From: Chlorobium sp.
GTDB taxonomy: Bacteria; Bacteroidota; Chlorobiia; Chlorobiales; Chlorobiaceae
DNA length: 64,000 nucleotides
Direction of reading: 5' to 3'
NCBI GenBank assembly: GCA_005843825.1
Contig: SZXX01000026.1
Coordinates: 1-64,000 of the forward strand
How positions within the stretch are numbered: position 1 is the first letter of the stretch; every line of letters begins with the position of its first letter. The notes under the pieces are model-generated. The model saw nothing but the letters and a program-made list of their open reading frames with translations. It made no database searches and was not told the DNA's origin. This document shows positions 6,925 to 16,534 of this stretch, in pieces. Made by a program: the position numbers and the translations under genes.

Positions 6925-8283
6925 TTAGAAGCTTGCCCTGACAGCCAGAGCGAAAGTGTTCTGATTGGTTACGCCTGTCACTGCGTTAACAGTTCTCTCT
7001 TTAGTGAAATAGGTGTAGGTTCCTGTGAGTGAAACAGCGGGCGACAACCATGCGGAAATCGCAGGCGCTATTGTTGGCTGATGCACGTCATAAGGTGTTG
7101 CTATTTTACTTGCATTTGCGATGTCCGAGTAAGAGACTTTTGCAAAAAGCCAGGAGTACATGAAGTATCCAGCTTCAACCTTGAAGTTGTTGAGTTGCAG
7201 ATCACGGTCATGGCTTACAGCTACACCAATCTGAAAGTCTTTATAGACGCCCTGGATATCACCACCGTAGACTAAGGATTCTCCAGTATAATTGCCGGTA
7301 AATCCAATTGTCGGAATGATTTTAGTTGTTGGATCAGCTACGCCGCTAATGCTGTTTTTGGCGTAAGTGAGTCCGCCTCCGATGACGATTTGGTTGTCCA
7401 GACCGGTATAGGGGTTGCCGAGTTCTCCATTGGCGCCGCTGAGCAGGCCTGCACCGAAGAGCTTATATTTTCCACGAAGATAAAGCAGATCGTCAATGGT
7501 ATTTGAAGTTGCAACTATAGGAGTCGTGGTTTTAGCTGCCATGCTGGTACCTGCAGTAAGGGAGTATCCAGCAATCTCTCCTCTTGTGAAGTTGATTTCA
7601 GCGTAGGTTGCCGGAGAAGGTAGTACACCCGAAACATTTACTACGCCACCAACGCCTACACCATTCCATGTAACATTGCTGAAACTGTTGCCGAGAGCCA
7701 GGTTAAGGCCTGGAGAAAATTGCCAGACTGCCCTTACATTAGACGAAACAGGAGTATCAACAGTAGAAGTTGTTGTCGCATCCTTGTCGGTTTCCACAGC
7801 AGCACCGCCAAATCCATTTATTTCACCGAATATCGTTAGATGCTCACCTACTGAGCCGCCAAAAAAAAGCGAAGCTACATTCGGGGCGTTGTACGTAAGC
7901 TCTTTCCCTGAAACGGTAGTGCCGTCAGGTTTGTGTGTCGGTGCTTTATAACTGATCAAATTGCCGCTGAAAGCAAGGCTTAATGGATCAAAAGAAGGGT
8001 AGGAGCTCTCGACAGGTGCTCCAAGGGTTTTTTTCCATTCCTCATTACCAATCTTGACCTGCTGTTGACGGGTAAACGCCTCTTCAACGCCCGATGGCAT
8101 ACGATACCCGTTGTTTTTGAAGGCTTCACCGACAGCATTCCGCTGCGGCATACCAGAGTGACACATCAGACAGGAGGTCTGGTACTTCCTTCCCCAAGAT
8201 GGTATAGCCTGGCTCTCTGAGCTCCAGAACAGAATTGGCAGCATACATAGTGTCGCAATAGATGCAAATGTCATTTTCCTCAT
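6925..8283 (-). CDS. Outer-membrane porin fused to a monoheme cytochrome c (Cyc2-like architecture)
   Basis: This 452-residue protein has a signal peptide (cleaved near residue 26 after SQA), then a short mature N-terminus with a single CLMCH heme site (Cys38, Cys41, His42). The block PQRNAVGEAFKNNGYRMP follows, and then about 370 residues of alternating beta-strand sequence rich in Gly, Ser, Thr and aromatic residues ending in Phe, typical of an outer-membrane barrel. One heme at the entrance of a barrel is the architecture of Cyc2, which moves electrons from extracellular Fe(II) to periplasmic carriers. A paralogue lies at 36065. The gene is divergent from a cytochrome c5 that could be its periplasmic partner. 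The architecture is directly visible; substrate and membership of true Cyc2 are inference. Confidence 0.75.
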   Translation of the reverse strand: MRKMTFASIATLCMLPILFWSSESQAIPSWGRKYQTSCLMCHSGMPQRNAVGEAFKNNGYRMPSGVEEAFTRQQQVKIGNEEWKKTLGAPVESSYPSFDPLSLAFSGNLISYKAPTHKPDGTTVSGKELTYNAPNVASLFFGGSVGEHLTIFGEINGFGGAAVETDKDATTTSTVDTPVSSNVRAVWQFSPGLNLALGNSFSNVTWNGVGVGGVVNVSGVLPSPATYAEINFTRGEIAGYSLTAGTSMAAKTTTPIVATSNTIDDLLYLRGKYKLFGAGLLSGANGELGNPYTGLDNQIVIGGGLTYAKNSISGVADPTTKIIPTIGFTGNYTGESLVYGGDIQGVYKDFQIGVAVSHDRDLQLNNFKVEAGYFMYSWLFAKVSYSDIANASKIATPYDVHQPTIAPAISAWLSPAVSLTGTYTYFTKERTVNAVTGVTNQNTFALAVRASF

Positions 8284-8338
8284 AAGAGAGTCTCTCCGTT
8301 GTTTGATTGTTATGATTGTTATGTTTTAGCAAAAAAAA

Positions 8339-8365
8339 AGAGCTCCTCGATAAAAGAGTAGCTCT
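8339..8365 (-). terminator. Terminator-like hairpin in the 5' leader of the cytochrome-porin gene
   Basis: On the minus strand a 10-bp stem with one mismatch (AGAGCTACTC / GAGGAGCTCT) is followed by nine T residues, about 50 bases before the porin start at 8283. No leftward gene lies upstream that it could end. It could be an attenuator or the end of a small RNA. Confidence 0.5.
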
Positions 8366-8499
8366 GAAAAAAATCAGAAAAACAAATTTTGATCAATTAT
8401 GTGCTCACGAACCTGAATAGTGGGCCGTTTCGTGAAATATCAAGGCTGATGTTGATGACCCTTAAACCCCCCGAAAATATTCAACAGGTCAAACTAAGC

Positions 8500-8527
8500 T
8501 TGACTAAGATAAAAAAATATGTAAAAT
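8500..8527 (+). promoter_or_regulatory. Candidate promoter for cytochrome c5
   Basis: TTGACT (8500-8505) and TAAAAT (8522-8527) are separated by 16 bases and lie about 120 bases before the cytochrome start at 8646. Confidence 0.4.
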
Positions 8528-8645
8528 ATATATAAAAAATTCTTTAATAATTCTTTAAAAATTATTAGGAACCTTCGTGCAGATTTCTAAATTATTAGTC
8601 GATTTTGAAAACAACCAACCATTAATCATTTCCGGGATACAGTTT

Positions 8646-8969
8646 ATGTCACGATTTTTTTTAGTAATAGTGTTGTTAGCATTGAGTTTCAGCGATGCTA
8701 TGGCGGCCTATGATCTCAATTCTGGTAAGGCGGTTTACGATAAAGCCTGTATAGTCTGCCACAAGACAGGCATGGGTGGAACACCAAAACTCGGCGACAA
8801 AGCGGCATGGACTCCGCGTATTGCACAGGGCATGGATCTGTTAATAAGCAAATCCATCAAGGGTTTTCAGGGCAAAACAGGGCTGATGCCGGCAAAAGGT
8901 GGCAATCTTGAGCTTACGGATGCTCAGATCGGTAACTCTGTAGCCTATATTGTTGAGCATAGCAAGTAA
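8646..8969 (+). CDS. Periplasmic monoheme cytochrome c5-type protein (copy 1)
   Basis: This 107-residue protein has a signal peptide ending in AMA at residue 20, a CIVCH heme site (Cys35, Cys38, His39), and a MPAKGGN segment whose Met81 is the likely sixth ligand. The layout K-TG-x-x-G-x-P-x-x-GDKAAW...RIAQG is that of cytochrome c5. The frame is open upstream to a GTG at 8577, but ATG 8646 gives a normal signal peptide and matches the MSRF start of its paralogue at 16304. It is divergent from the cytochrome-porin gene and probably accepts electrons in the periplasm. A hairpin follows the stop. Confidence 0.85.
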   Translation: MSRFFLVIVLLALSFSDAMAAYDLNSGKAVYDKACIVCHKTGMGGTPKLGDKAAWTPRIAQGMDLLISKSIKGFQGKTGLMPAKGGNLELTDAQIGNSVAYIVEHSK

Positions 8970-9038
8970 GAACTATTACCAGTCTGCTCAATCAATAATT
9001 CCGCCCACTCTTCGAAGCGATTCCTTTTCAGCAGTCAC

Positions 9039-10272
<1,234 letters not shown>

Positions 10273-10408
10273 TTACCTTATCCATGAAAATAGAGCAAAT
10301 TTCAAAGGCACCCCGGTTTCTTCCTGAGTTTGAACGCTCTTTGACACTCACCCTGAAAATTTGTCGATCATGTGCTTCAAGTTTAAGAATAGATGCGCTT
10401 TACAACAG

Positions 10409-10804
10409 ATGAAGAGAGTCACCCTTTTTATTGCAGCTTTCATAACACTATCTTGTTTTGCACAGGTTCTGCATGCTGAAGAGTTTAAGAAACCGCTTCA
10501 TTTTGCTCAGGGTAAAAAATCCGCAATAGTCAGCGGTGATGTAGTCAGGGGCGACAGGGATGTGTACCTCATCAGGGTTCATTCCGGTCAGGTGATGTCT
10601 ATTGATCTTTCATCGCTTGAAGATAATGCAGCATTTGACCTTTTTGAACCCGGGGCGAGGGGTTCCAGAAAAGAAAAAGATATCACAGGGGGTTCTGATA
10701 TCACAAAATGGAAAGGCACTCTCTCTAAAACAGGTGAGTATAAAATCGTTGTAGGCGGAACAAGAGGGAATACAAGTTATAAACTTCAGGTTGCCGTGCA
10801 GTGA
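10409..10804 (+). CDS. Small exported protein, PPC/PliG-like beta-sandwich
   Basis: This 131-residue protein has a clear signal peptide ending in VLHA near residue 22. The mature part (FAQGKKSAIVSGDVVRGDRDVYLIRVHSGQ, then LSKTGEYKIVVGG) has the beta-rich pattern of bacterial pre-peptidase C-terminal domains, with similarity to periplasmic g-type lysozyme inhibitors (PliG). ATG 10409 was chosen because it opens the signal peptide; no strong ribosome site is present, and an upstream in-frame ATG exists at 10361. It lies 31 bases before the Mtd1-like gene and might be cotranscribed. A binding or inhibitory role in the periplasm is inference. Confidence 0.6.
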   Translation: MKRVTLFIAAFITLSCFAQVLHAEEFKKPLHFAQGKKSAIVSGDVVRGDRDVYLIRVHSGQVMSIDLSSLEDNAAFDLFEPGARGSRKEKDITGGSDITKWKGTLSKTGEYKIVVGGTRGNTSYKLQVAVQ

Positions 10805-10835
10805 AGAATGAAACAACATCTATAGAGCAACAATT

Positions 10836-11726
10836 ATGAATCTACTCGAGCCTAATAATACTGCTGCCAGTTTTCGGGATATCGTCAAAAGAGAGATCAG
10901 CAAAGAAGGATATAAGATAAATATTGTCGGTCTTCTAGCCTCAGAAGACCCAGCCTCCATAACCTATTCCAATTACGCACGGACTGGATGCGAGGATGTC
11001 GGCATCACCTTTAATTTGATTACGGTGAACCCTGATTCGATCGGGCGGATACTTTCAGAGGTAAATAGTGATAACACCATTCATGGAATATTTATCTATT
11101 ACCCGATTTGGAATGATTATCGGGATGCGGAAATTCGGAACATGGTCTCTCCGCATAAGGATGTAGAAGGGCTTACCTCTTATTGGATAAGCAAACTGTA
11201 TGCTAATGATCGTTTTGATGATACAGAACAACGAAACAAGGCTATACTTCCCTGCACCCCCCTGGCAATTACTAAATTGCTGCAGGAAACGGATGCTTAT
11301 ATGCCTTATGGCCTGCCTTTCTCAGGGCAGACTATAACTGTTTTTAATCGTTCAGAAGTTGTAGGAAGGCCCCTGGCCTATATGCTATCCAATGATGGTG
11401 CCAGAGTTTTTTCCTTTGATGTCAATGGTGGCGTAGTAGTTGATATTTCGGCCAATCAAAAGGAAGAAATCGCTGTGACTCGCCGGGAGGCGTTAATAAA
11501 ATCTGATATCGTAATAACAGGGGTGCCGTCGAAAAACTTCGAGAAGATCAGGGCAGATGAATTAAAACCGGGGGCAATTTGCCTCAATTTTTCTTCAGTG
11601 CAGAATTTTGAAGAAGATGCAAGGGAGGCGGCCACTCTCTTCATTCCGCGAGTTGGCACTATGACAGTGGCTATGTGCATGCGTAACGCCTTGCAGCTCT
11701 ATCACAATTATCATCAAATAAGTTAA
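10836..11726 (+). CDS. Mtd1-like NAD-dependent 5,10-methylenetetrahydrofolate dehydrogenase
   Basis: This 296-residue protein belongs to the FolD superfamily: KDVEGL, then ILPCTPLAI at about residues 136-145, then NRSEVVGRPLAYMLSNDGA with the Rossmann nucleotide site and DIVITGVPS. The wording of these motifs follows the yeast monofunctional enzyme Mtd1 more closely than bacterial FolD. The FolD catalytic Lys in the YVxxKxK helix is absent; here the helix reads YSNYARTGCEDVG. This fits loss of cyclohydrolase activity with retention of dehydrogenase activity. It would oxidise methylene-THF to methenyl-THF in one-carbon metabolism. It follows a small exported-protein gene and has no folate neighbours. 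Confidence 0.8.
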   Translation: MNLLEPNNTAASFRDIVKREISKEGYKINIVGLLASEDPASITYSNYARTGCEDVGITFNLITVNPDSIGRILSEVNSDNTIHGIFIYYPIWNDYRDAEIRNMVSPHKDVEGLTSYWISKLYANDRFDDTEQRNKAILPCTPLAITKLLQETDAYMPYGLPFSGQTITVFNRSEVVGRPLAYMLSNDGARVFSFDVNGGVVVDISANQKEEIAVTRREALIKSDIVITGVPSKNFEKIRADELKPGAICLNFSSVQNFEEDAREAATLFIPRVGTMTVAMCMRNALQLYHNYHQIS

Positions 11727-12023
11727 CTGCAGGAACCCCCTCAAGCTTCATGTCGTGCTCTCCTCTCTTGACATATCATGATATCAACCCTGAAAAGTCT
11801 GAAAATAAGCCCCTTTATTTTATATATTATATACATATAAGCCTATTGCCGCGATGTTTCGCGTCTCGCCCGTTTGTTGCCTGTTATTTATAAATATATA
11901 TAAATAATAATGTTAGATATGGCGGCCGTATCAATAAAAAAGTTTTTGTTTGCATATAAAAAACATATATTTCTTTGTGTTATGAATTTGACTGATCTAT
12001 GAAAACCAATAACAGGGGACACC
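11727..12023. other. AT-rich intergenic region
   Basis: This 297-base stretch has runs such as TATATATTATATACATATA and no supportable reading frame. It probably carries the promoter of the small gene at 12024, whose ribosome site (AGGGGA) lies at 12014-12019. No clear terminator for the upstream gene is visible. Confidence 0.4.
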
Positions 12024-12215
12024 ATGTCTACAGCACTGTTAGTCATATCAAAGAAATGTGAGAACAAAGACTCTGAACTGACTCCTGAACAGCGTGAAGA
12101 AAAAATCAGGGTTGAATCTTATTATCAGTGGAAAGCGAAAGATGGAAATCTCTGGTCAGATAAAACTGACTGGTATGAAGCTGAAGATTACCAGGTTGAT
12201 GGGATTACCGACTGA
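12024..12215 (+). CDS. Small DUF2934-like protein
   Basis: This 63-residue protein resembles DUF2934 (consensus I-R-x-x-A-Y-x-x-W-E-x-x-G...W-x-x-AE) in its segment IRVESYYQWKAKDGN followed by KTDWYEAEDY. DUF2934 proteins are small, acidic and of unknown function. The start is preceded by AGGGGACACC, and a good hairpin terminator follows, so it is a self-contained transcript. There is no signal peptide, so a cytoplasmic location is expected. Confidence 0.6.
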   Translation: MSTALLVISKKCENKDSELTPEQREEKIRVESYYQWKAKDGNLWSDKTDWYEAEDYQVDGITD

Positions 12216-12260
12216 AAGTAGCGGTAACGTGTAAATTGAAATTGATGCTGACTGAGAACG

Positions 12261-12302
12261 CATTGAAAAACCGTGTAGGCGGTTAAGCAATGCCTATTTT
12301 TT
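12261..12302 (+). terminator. Terminator after the DUF2934-like gene
   Basis: CATTG and CAATG flank an inner stem AACCG / CGGTT, with a symmetric internal bulge. CCTATTTTTTG follows. Confidence 0.6.
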
Positions 12303-12327
12303 GTTACTGGACATAGCCAATCACGTT

Positions 12328-13626
12328 ATGAAGTTATTTATAAAGGGAGCGGCCTGTTTTCTTGCATTTTCCTGCCTGTCACTACCTCATTACAATAGTG
12401 TAATTGCGCAGCCTTTGAAAATTCCTGATGTACGGCCTGACAACCAACAGTTAGCGTCCATTTTCCCGGATGCTGAAAAAGAGAAAAATAATGTGAGGCC
12501 TCGTGATTCAGGGGCGGAGATTGAGCTCTATCCGAATTATGATTATGCCTCTGAGTACGGAGTGTTTCTAGGCGTGGGGGCAAAAGTTGAGGATTACGGT
12601 TTCAATAATGAAACGTACCGATACAGAATGCAACTGGACGGAGGCGCTGCCACAGCGAATGATATTCGTTATAAATTACATTACATCGGTGATTTTAGAA
12701 CGCTCATCACTAATACCTCTCTTCTTGTTGAAGCCGGTACGACAGGCCTTGATATCATTCAGTTCTACGGGCTTGGAAACGAAAAATACTTTAAAGGCAG
12801 GGGCTTGGAAGAAGAAGATTTCGAAATTTTAAATCAAGTCACCTCATTAAAAGCTTCATTGGGCTATCCGATGAATACAAACTATAAATGGAGCGCAGGG
12901 ATCGATGCGAAATGGATAGATCTTTCTCTTAAACCCGGCACATATAATTATCTGCACAGAGCTGAAGTTCCTGGTATCGATAATAATTTTGCCGGTAGTT
13001 TCACTCTTGGATTTCATTATGATTCAAGAGAAAGTGGTGATGCAATTGAGCAGGCTTCCCGATATGCAAAAAGTAATCCGGCAACTCAAGGTTCTACAAC
13101 AGCGCTCAGCGGTATCCTGCTCGATGTGACAGGGAAGTACTACCCGGAATTTATGGGAAATAAAAATGCGTACGAAAAAATCAGTGGAGAATTCCGGACC
13201 TATATTCCGCTTGTCTCATCCCGTTATTCAAGAGTGGTCTTCCGTCTTGGAGGAGAGAAAATCTGGGGTGATTATCCGTTTTATGAGGCGGCTTTTCTCG
13301 GCGGGTCTACCTCACTAAGGGGCTATGACAAACAGCGCTTTGCTGGCGATGCATCACTCTATGCCGGTTCGGAACTTCGTTTATATATGGGTACTTTCAA
13401 GCTTTTTGTTCCGGTTAAGTATGGCCCGCTGTTCTTTGCCGAAACTGGAAGAGTGTTTCTTGCCGGTGAAAATTCAGATGCATGGCATTCGTCTGCAGGT
13501 GGTGGATTATGGTTCACCCTGCCTGATCCCCGCTATACAGCGACCATTGCGTTTGGACAGGGGTTTGATAATGGCCGCCTGATGAGTGATTATGGAATAT
13601 ATCTCAGGACCGAATTCAGCTTTTAA
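12328..13626 (+). CDS. Omp85-superfamily outer-membrane barrel without POTRA domains
   Basis: This 432-residue protein has a signal peptide ending in VIAQ and a beta-rich body. HYDSRESGD sits midway, and the segment GGSTSLRGYDKQRFAGD near residue 325 is the Omp85/surface-antigen signature (SLRGY plus RFAGD). The C-terminal residue is Phe (TEFSF), as expected for recognition by the Bam machinery. No POTRA repeats precede the barrel, so it is not BamA or TamA itself. Such single barrels may be lipid- or protein-translocating pores. ATG 12328 fits the signal peptide; a TTG at 12301 is in frame. It is convergent with the next gene. Confidence 0.75.
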   Translation: MKLFIKGAACFLAFSCLSLPHYNSVIAQPLKIPDVRPDNQQLASIFPDAEKEKNNVRPRDSGAEIELYPNYDYASEYGVFLGVGAKVEDYGFNNETYRYRMQLDGGAATANDIRYKLHYIGDFRTLITNTSLLVEAGTTGLDIIQFYGLGNEKYFKGRGLEEEDFEILNQVTSLKASLGYPMNTNYKWSAGIDAKWIDLSLKPGTYNYLHRAEVPGIDNNFAGSFTLGFHYDSRESGDAIEQASRYAKSNPATQGSTTALSGILLDVTGKYYPEFMGNKNAYEKISGEFRTYIPLVSSRYSRVVFRLGGEKIWGDYPFYEAAFLGGSTSLRGYDKQRFAGDASLYAGSELRLYMGTFKLFVPVKYGPLFFAETGRVFLAGENSDAWHSSAGGGLWFTLPDPRYTATIAFGQGFDNGRLMSDYGIYLRTEFSF

Positions 13627-13633
13627 CTGAGAA

Positions 13634-13656
13634 TGGAGTTTTTGTGCTACTCCATG
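13634..13656 (+). terminator. Weak hairpin between convergent genes
   Basis: ATGGAGT pairs with ACTCCAT around a short T-rich loop just after the Omp85-like stop. It lacks a clear T tail, so it is only a possible terminator. Confidence 0.35.
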
Positions 13657-13692
13657 GCTGCATCCGCTGCAGCAGGGGGTTCCCGTTACGCG

Positions 13693-14901
13693 CTAAACGT
13701 GATAAACATACTCTCCTCCGCTGAACTGAACCAGGTTGATGGAGGTGTCAATCGGGTTTTGCCTGTTGATCCACTTCAGAAAACTGCTGCCCAACCAATC
13801 CTGGCGTGTACCTGTAAATCCTGAATTGGCCGGATATATGTCAGTAAATTCTTTGAAAAGCTTCGCAGTAAATTCTGTCTCTTTCCCGACCGGTTGGTAT
13901 GTCTCCTTACCCGGACATCGTTTGCACTGCGAGTCGCTGTCGGCCAGAGAACACAGTGAACTTGGTGCGGTCAGGTATCCGCAGTGGCTTCCGTTTTCAA
14001 CATTGGCGACAACCGCCCAAGAATCACTTCCAACGGGAGCCATCTGGCTGTACTCAGTCACAACCGACGGATCGCTGGACCATGCCGGTGGCTGCGATGA
14101 ATCAAGGCTGGCACAATCGCACTGACCAACAATCATCAGGTTCGGTATCGGGATGGTTGCAAGTTTTTGCCGGTAAGGTTCCATGCCGCTAAAAAGCGGA
14201 TTGTTCATATCTACGGGAGAGAGCTGGACAAGGCCGACTGGGTTGGCCCGGCTTTCCCCCCCCCAGGTCGAAAGCTTCCCGGTAGCTCTTGGAAAGATAA
14301 TTCTGTCGTACACAATGGGGTCAAATCTCTTGTTTGTTTTTTCTCCGATCGCCTGCAGGTTATCAAATCCGGTTGCTGCAGCCTGTGCATGAGCACCTCC
14401 AACAGAGTGACCGGCAAAAATGACATTATTTGAGTTCATGAACTGAAATAGCTTTGAGCGGTTTGCATCGTAGAATGTACTGGTTGCGCCGAAACAGATG
14501 AGATAGGATGCAGCCATAAACGCTTCCTGTCCAACCCTCGGATTACCGCCGAAATCAGTCGTAGGAATAAATTGGCTTTGCTCGTGAGTCGAGGTCACAA
14601 AAGCCATTGCCCAGTTCTTTTCTACAATGGCTGAGGTATAGTTGTAGTAATTGGAGGGATAGTTGTCAAACAACGGTTCCTTCTCTTTGTCAAAAATGCC
14701 TGCAAGAAGTCGTTTTGGAAAATAGAGGAGGTCGGGACCGATCAGGAAGCCATGACTGAACATGACAAGTCCATTCGCCTGTCGATTTTTTGGATAATAT
14801 ACATCAATGGCTATTTCAGTGAAATTAAGATCTCCAGAAGCATACTGCATCCAGAAGTACACTCTTTTGAAACAGTAGTCATTAATGATGATAGGTTCCA
14901 T
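13693..14901 (-). CDS. Alpha/beta hydrolase (chlorophyllase/lipase-like)
   Basis: This 402-residue protein contains the alpha/beta hydrolase elements MFSHGF (oxyanion strand, residues 47-52) and the nucleophile elbow GHSVGG with Ser166. A late NGSHCGY may contain the catalytic His. The overall layout resembles the chlorophyllase/dienelactone-hydrolase branch, whose elbow is GHSRGG. No clear signal peptide is present. It is the last gene of an apparent operon, after cytochrome c5 and an exported HAD phosphatase, with gaps of 20 and 27 bases. An esterase acting on a pigment or lipid ester is possible, but the substrate is unknown. Confidence 0.7.
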   Translation of the reverse strand: MEPIIINDYCFKRVYFWMQYASGDLNFTEIAIDVYYPKNRQANGLVMFSHGFLIGPDLLYFPKRLLAGIFDKEKEPLFDNYPSNYYNYTSAIVEKNWAMAFVTSTHEQSQFIPTTDFGGNPRVGQEAFMAASYLICFGATSTFYDANRSKLFQFMNSNNVIFAGHSVGGAHAQAAATGFDNLQAIGEKTNKRFDPIVYDRIIFPRATGKLSTWGGESRANPVGLVQLSPVDMNNPLFSGMEPYRQKLATIPIPNLMIVGQCDCASLDSSQPPAWSSDPSVVTEYSQMAPVGSDSWAVVANVENGSHCGYLTAPSSLCSLADSDSQCKRCPGKETYQPVGKETEFTAKLFKEFTDIYPANSGFTGTRQDWLGSSFLKWINRQNPIDTSINLVQFSGGEYVYHV

Positions 14902-14928
14902 GATGAATTGAATTTGTTGATCAAAACC

Positions 14929-15954
14929 CTATTTGCTCTTCCAGACAGTTTTAAATTCCTGAGCCATATTAACAAGCTTCCACTTGTTTACTGACAAAGA
15001 ATCTCTCCAGGCAGGAACTGAACCTCCATGATATGGTGGGTATGCATACTCGCGAATTGCATCATCATGATTGAGTAACAGCTCGATATTGGGGTATTTG
15101 TTTGTGGCGGTTAAATGAAACATACCAAAGTCGCCGTTAGTATTTCCAAAAGCAAATACAGGCTTTTTGCCGATTTGTGAATAGATATTTATGCTTTTCC
15201 CGTCTTTATCATCCTTCGAAGGGAAAATTCCTTTATTGATAATAAACAGTGTCTTATAATCGCCAGGCTTATAAACAGGGTTTAAAATCTGACGGGTGCC
15301 GATAAGATGCGCTCTGTCCAGATTGATTATTTGAGGACAAACGCTCCATATAACCCCCTGCATTGAACCGGATACTATGTAGACAGTGAATTTATTTTCC
15401 TTCAAATACCTTATCAGCTCAAGCATTGGCTGATAAAACATATTTGCAAGAATGATGTTGTATTTTTTGTCTTTTGTTGTTGTTAAATATGAGCGGGCTG
15501 AATCTACATAGCTTTCATGGTCAACTCCTTCGTATGCTTTCCAGACCATTGAGTCGATATAGTTATAGTAAGGCGCTTTAGTGAAGTTAGTCCAGTTGTT
15601 TATAACCGATGTATCAGCAGGGTCCACTGCAAGTTTTTTTGCATACTGATATTCCGGATATTTCAGTAACTCCGGTTTCTTTGCGGATTTCCGGTTCAAG
15701 CCGTCAATTGCAGCATACATTTCAAACCACAATGGAGCTTCGCAGGCAATAGTGCCATCCATATCGAAAACCGCAATACGATCTGCAACAGGGATTTTCT
15801 TTTTTGCCAGGGTTACAAAATCTACAATTGATTTTTTATTCGGAGTATTATTCCATGCCGGGAGTGGATCGCAGCTTGCTTTTTCGTTTTGGCAAAAAAG
15901 GCAAAGTGTTACTGCTGCGAATAACAGTAAATAAGGAAAATTATTTTTTTTCAT
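14929..15954 (-). CDS. Exported HAD-family phosphatase
   Basis: This 341-residue protein has an N-terminal signal (MKKNN plus a hydrophobic core) and then the HAD motifs: FDMDGT with nucleophile Asp64 and acid Asp66, IVSGS (motif II), and GNTNGDFGM (motif IV, Mg binding). HAD enzymes use the first Asp to form a phospho-enzyme, so a periplasmic phosphomonoesterase is likely. Cysteines at 18 and 21 sit where a lipobox could be, but CLFC is not canonical. It lies between cytochrome c5 and an alpha/beta hydrolase in a tight leftward operon. Confidence 0.8.
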   Translation of the reverse strand: MKKNNFPYLLLFAAVTLCLFCQNEKASCDPLPAWNNTPNKKSIVDFVTLAKKKIPVADRIAVFDMDGTIACEAPLWFEMYAAIDGLNRKSAKKPELLKYPEYQYAKKLAVDPADTSVINNWTNFTKAPYYNYIDSMVWKAYEGVDHESYVDSARSYLTTTKDKKYNIILANMFYQPMLELIRYLKENKFTVYIVSGSMQGVIWSVCPQIINLDRAHLIGTRQILNPVYKPGDYKTLFIINKGIFPSKDDKDGKSINIYSQIGKKPVFAFGNTNGDFGMFHLTATNKYPNIELLLNHDDAIREYAYPPYHGGSVPAWRDSLSVNKWKLVNMAQEFKTVWKSK

Positions 15955-15974
15955 CGCTTTATTTTTTTCTTCAT

Positions 15975-16304
15975 TTACTTGCTTTGCTGAACGATATAGG
16001 CGACAGCATTACCGACCTGGGCATCAGTCAATTTCGGATTACCACCTTTTGGCATCATCATCCCCTTTTTCCCCTGGAATCCTTTAATTGACTTACTCAC
16101 GAGTATAGCCATGCCTTGAGCAATACGTGGAGCCCATGCTGCCTTGTCACCGGTTTTTGGAGCACCCATCAAGCCGGTTTTATGGCAGGTAATACAGCTG
16201 ACATCATAAACAGGTTTGCCTGCACTGGCATTATACGCAGCAACTGCATCCCTGGAAGAAATAAGAATGGCACAAAGGAGAGCTAGAGGCAGGAAACGTG
16301 ACAT
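15975..16304 (-). CDS. Periplasmic monoheme cytochrome c5-type protein (copy 2)
   Basis: This 109-residue paralogue of the protein at 8646 has a signal peptide starting MSRF, heme site CITCH (Cys37, Cys40, His41), the GDKAAWAPRIAQGMA helix, and MMMPKGGN as the probable Met ligand segment. The ATG is preceded by a GGGGGT purine run. It begins an operon with an exported HAD phosphatase and an alpha/beta hydrolase. It probably carries electrons in the periplasm. The two copies are similar along their full length but clearly diverged at the nucleotide level, so the duplication is not recent. Confidence 0.85.
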   Translation of the reverse strand: MSRFLPLALLCAILISSRDAVAAYNASAGKPVYDVSCITCHKTGLMGAPKTGDKAAWAPRIAQGMAILVSKSIKGFQGKKGMMMPKGGNPKLTDAQVGNAVAYIVQQSK

Positions 16305-16534
16305 AATAGTACCCCCGTTAAAGAGCGTTCTGAAATACTATATCTTACAGTTCAAAGTTACTCTTTACAGAGATTTGCTGCAACATTCTTGAGAATATGA
16401 AAGTTGTACCTTGCTCCATTTTTATGGTCAGGGTAAGAAGTTATCTCTTCCATCAAAATGATAGATAAGGCTTCGCCGCCTCATGAAATGTAACGGAAGG
16501 GAGGCGGCAGAAGCGAGATGACAACAGTAACTGC

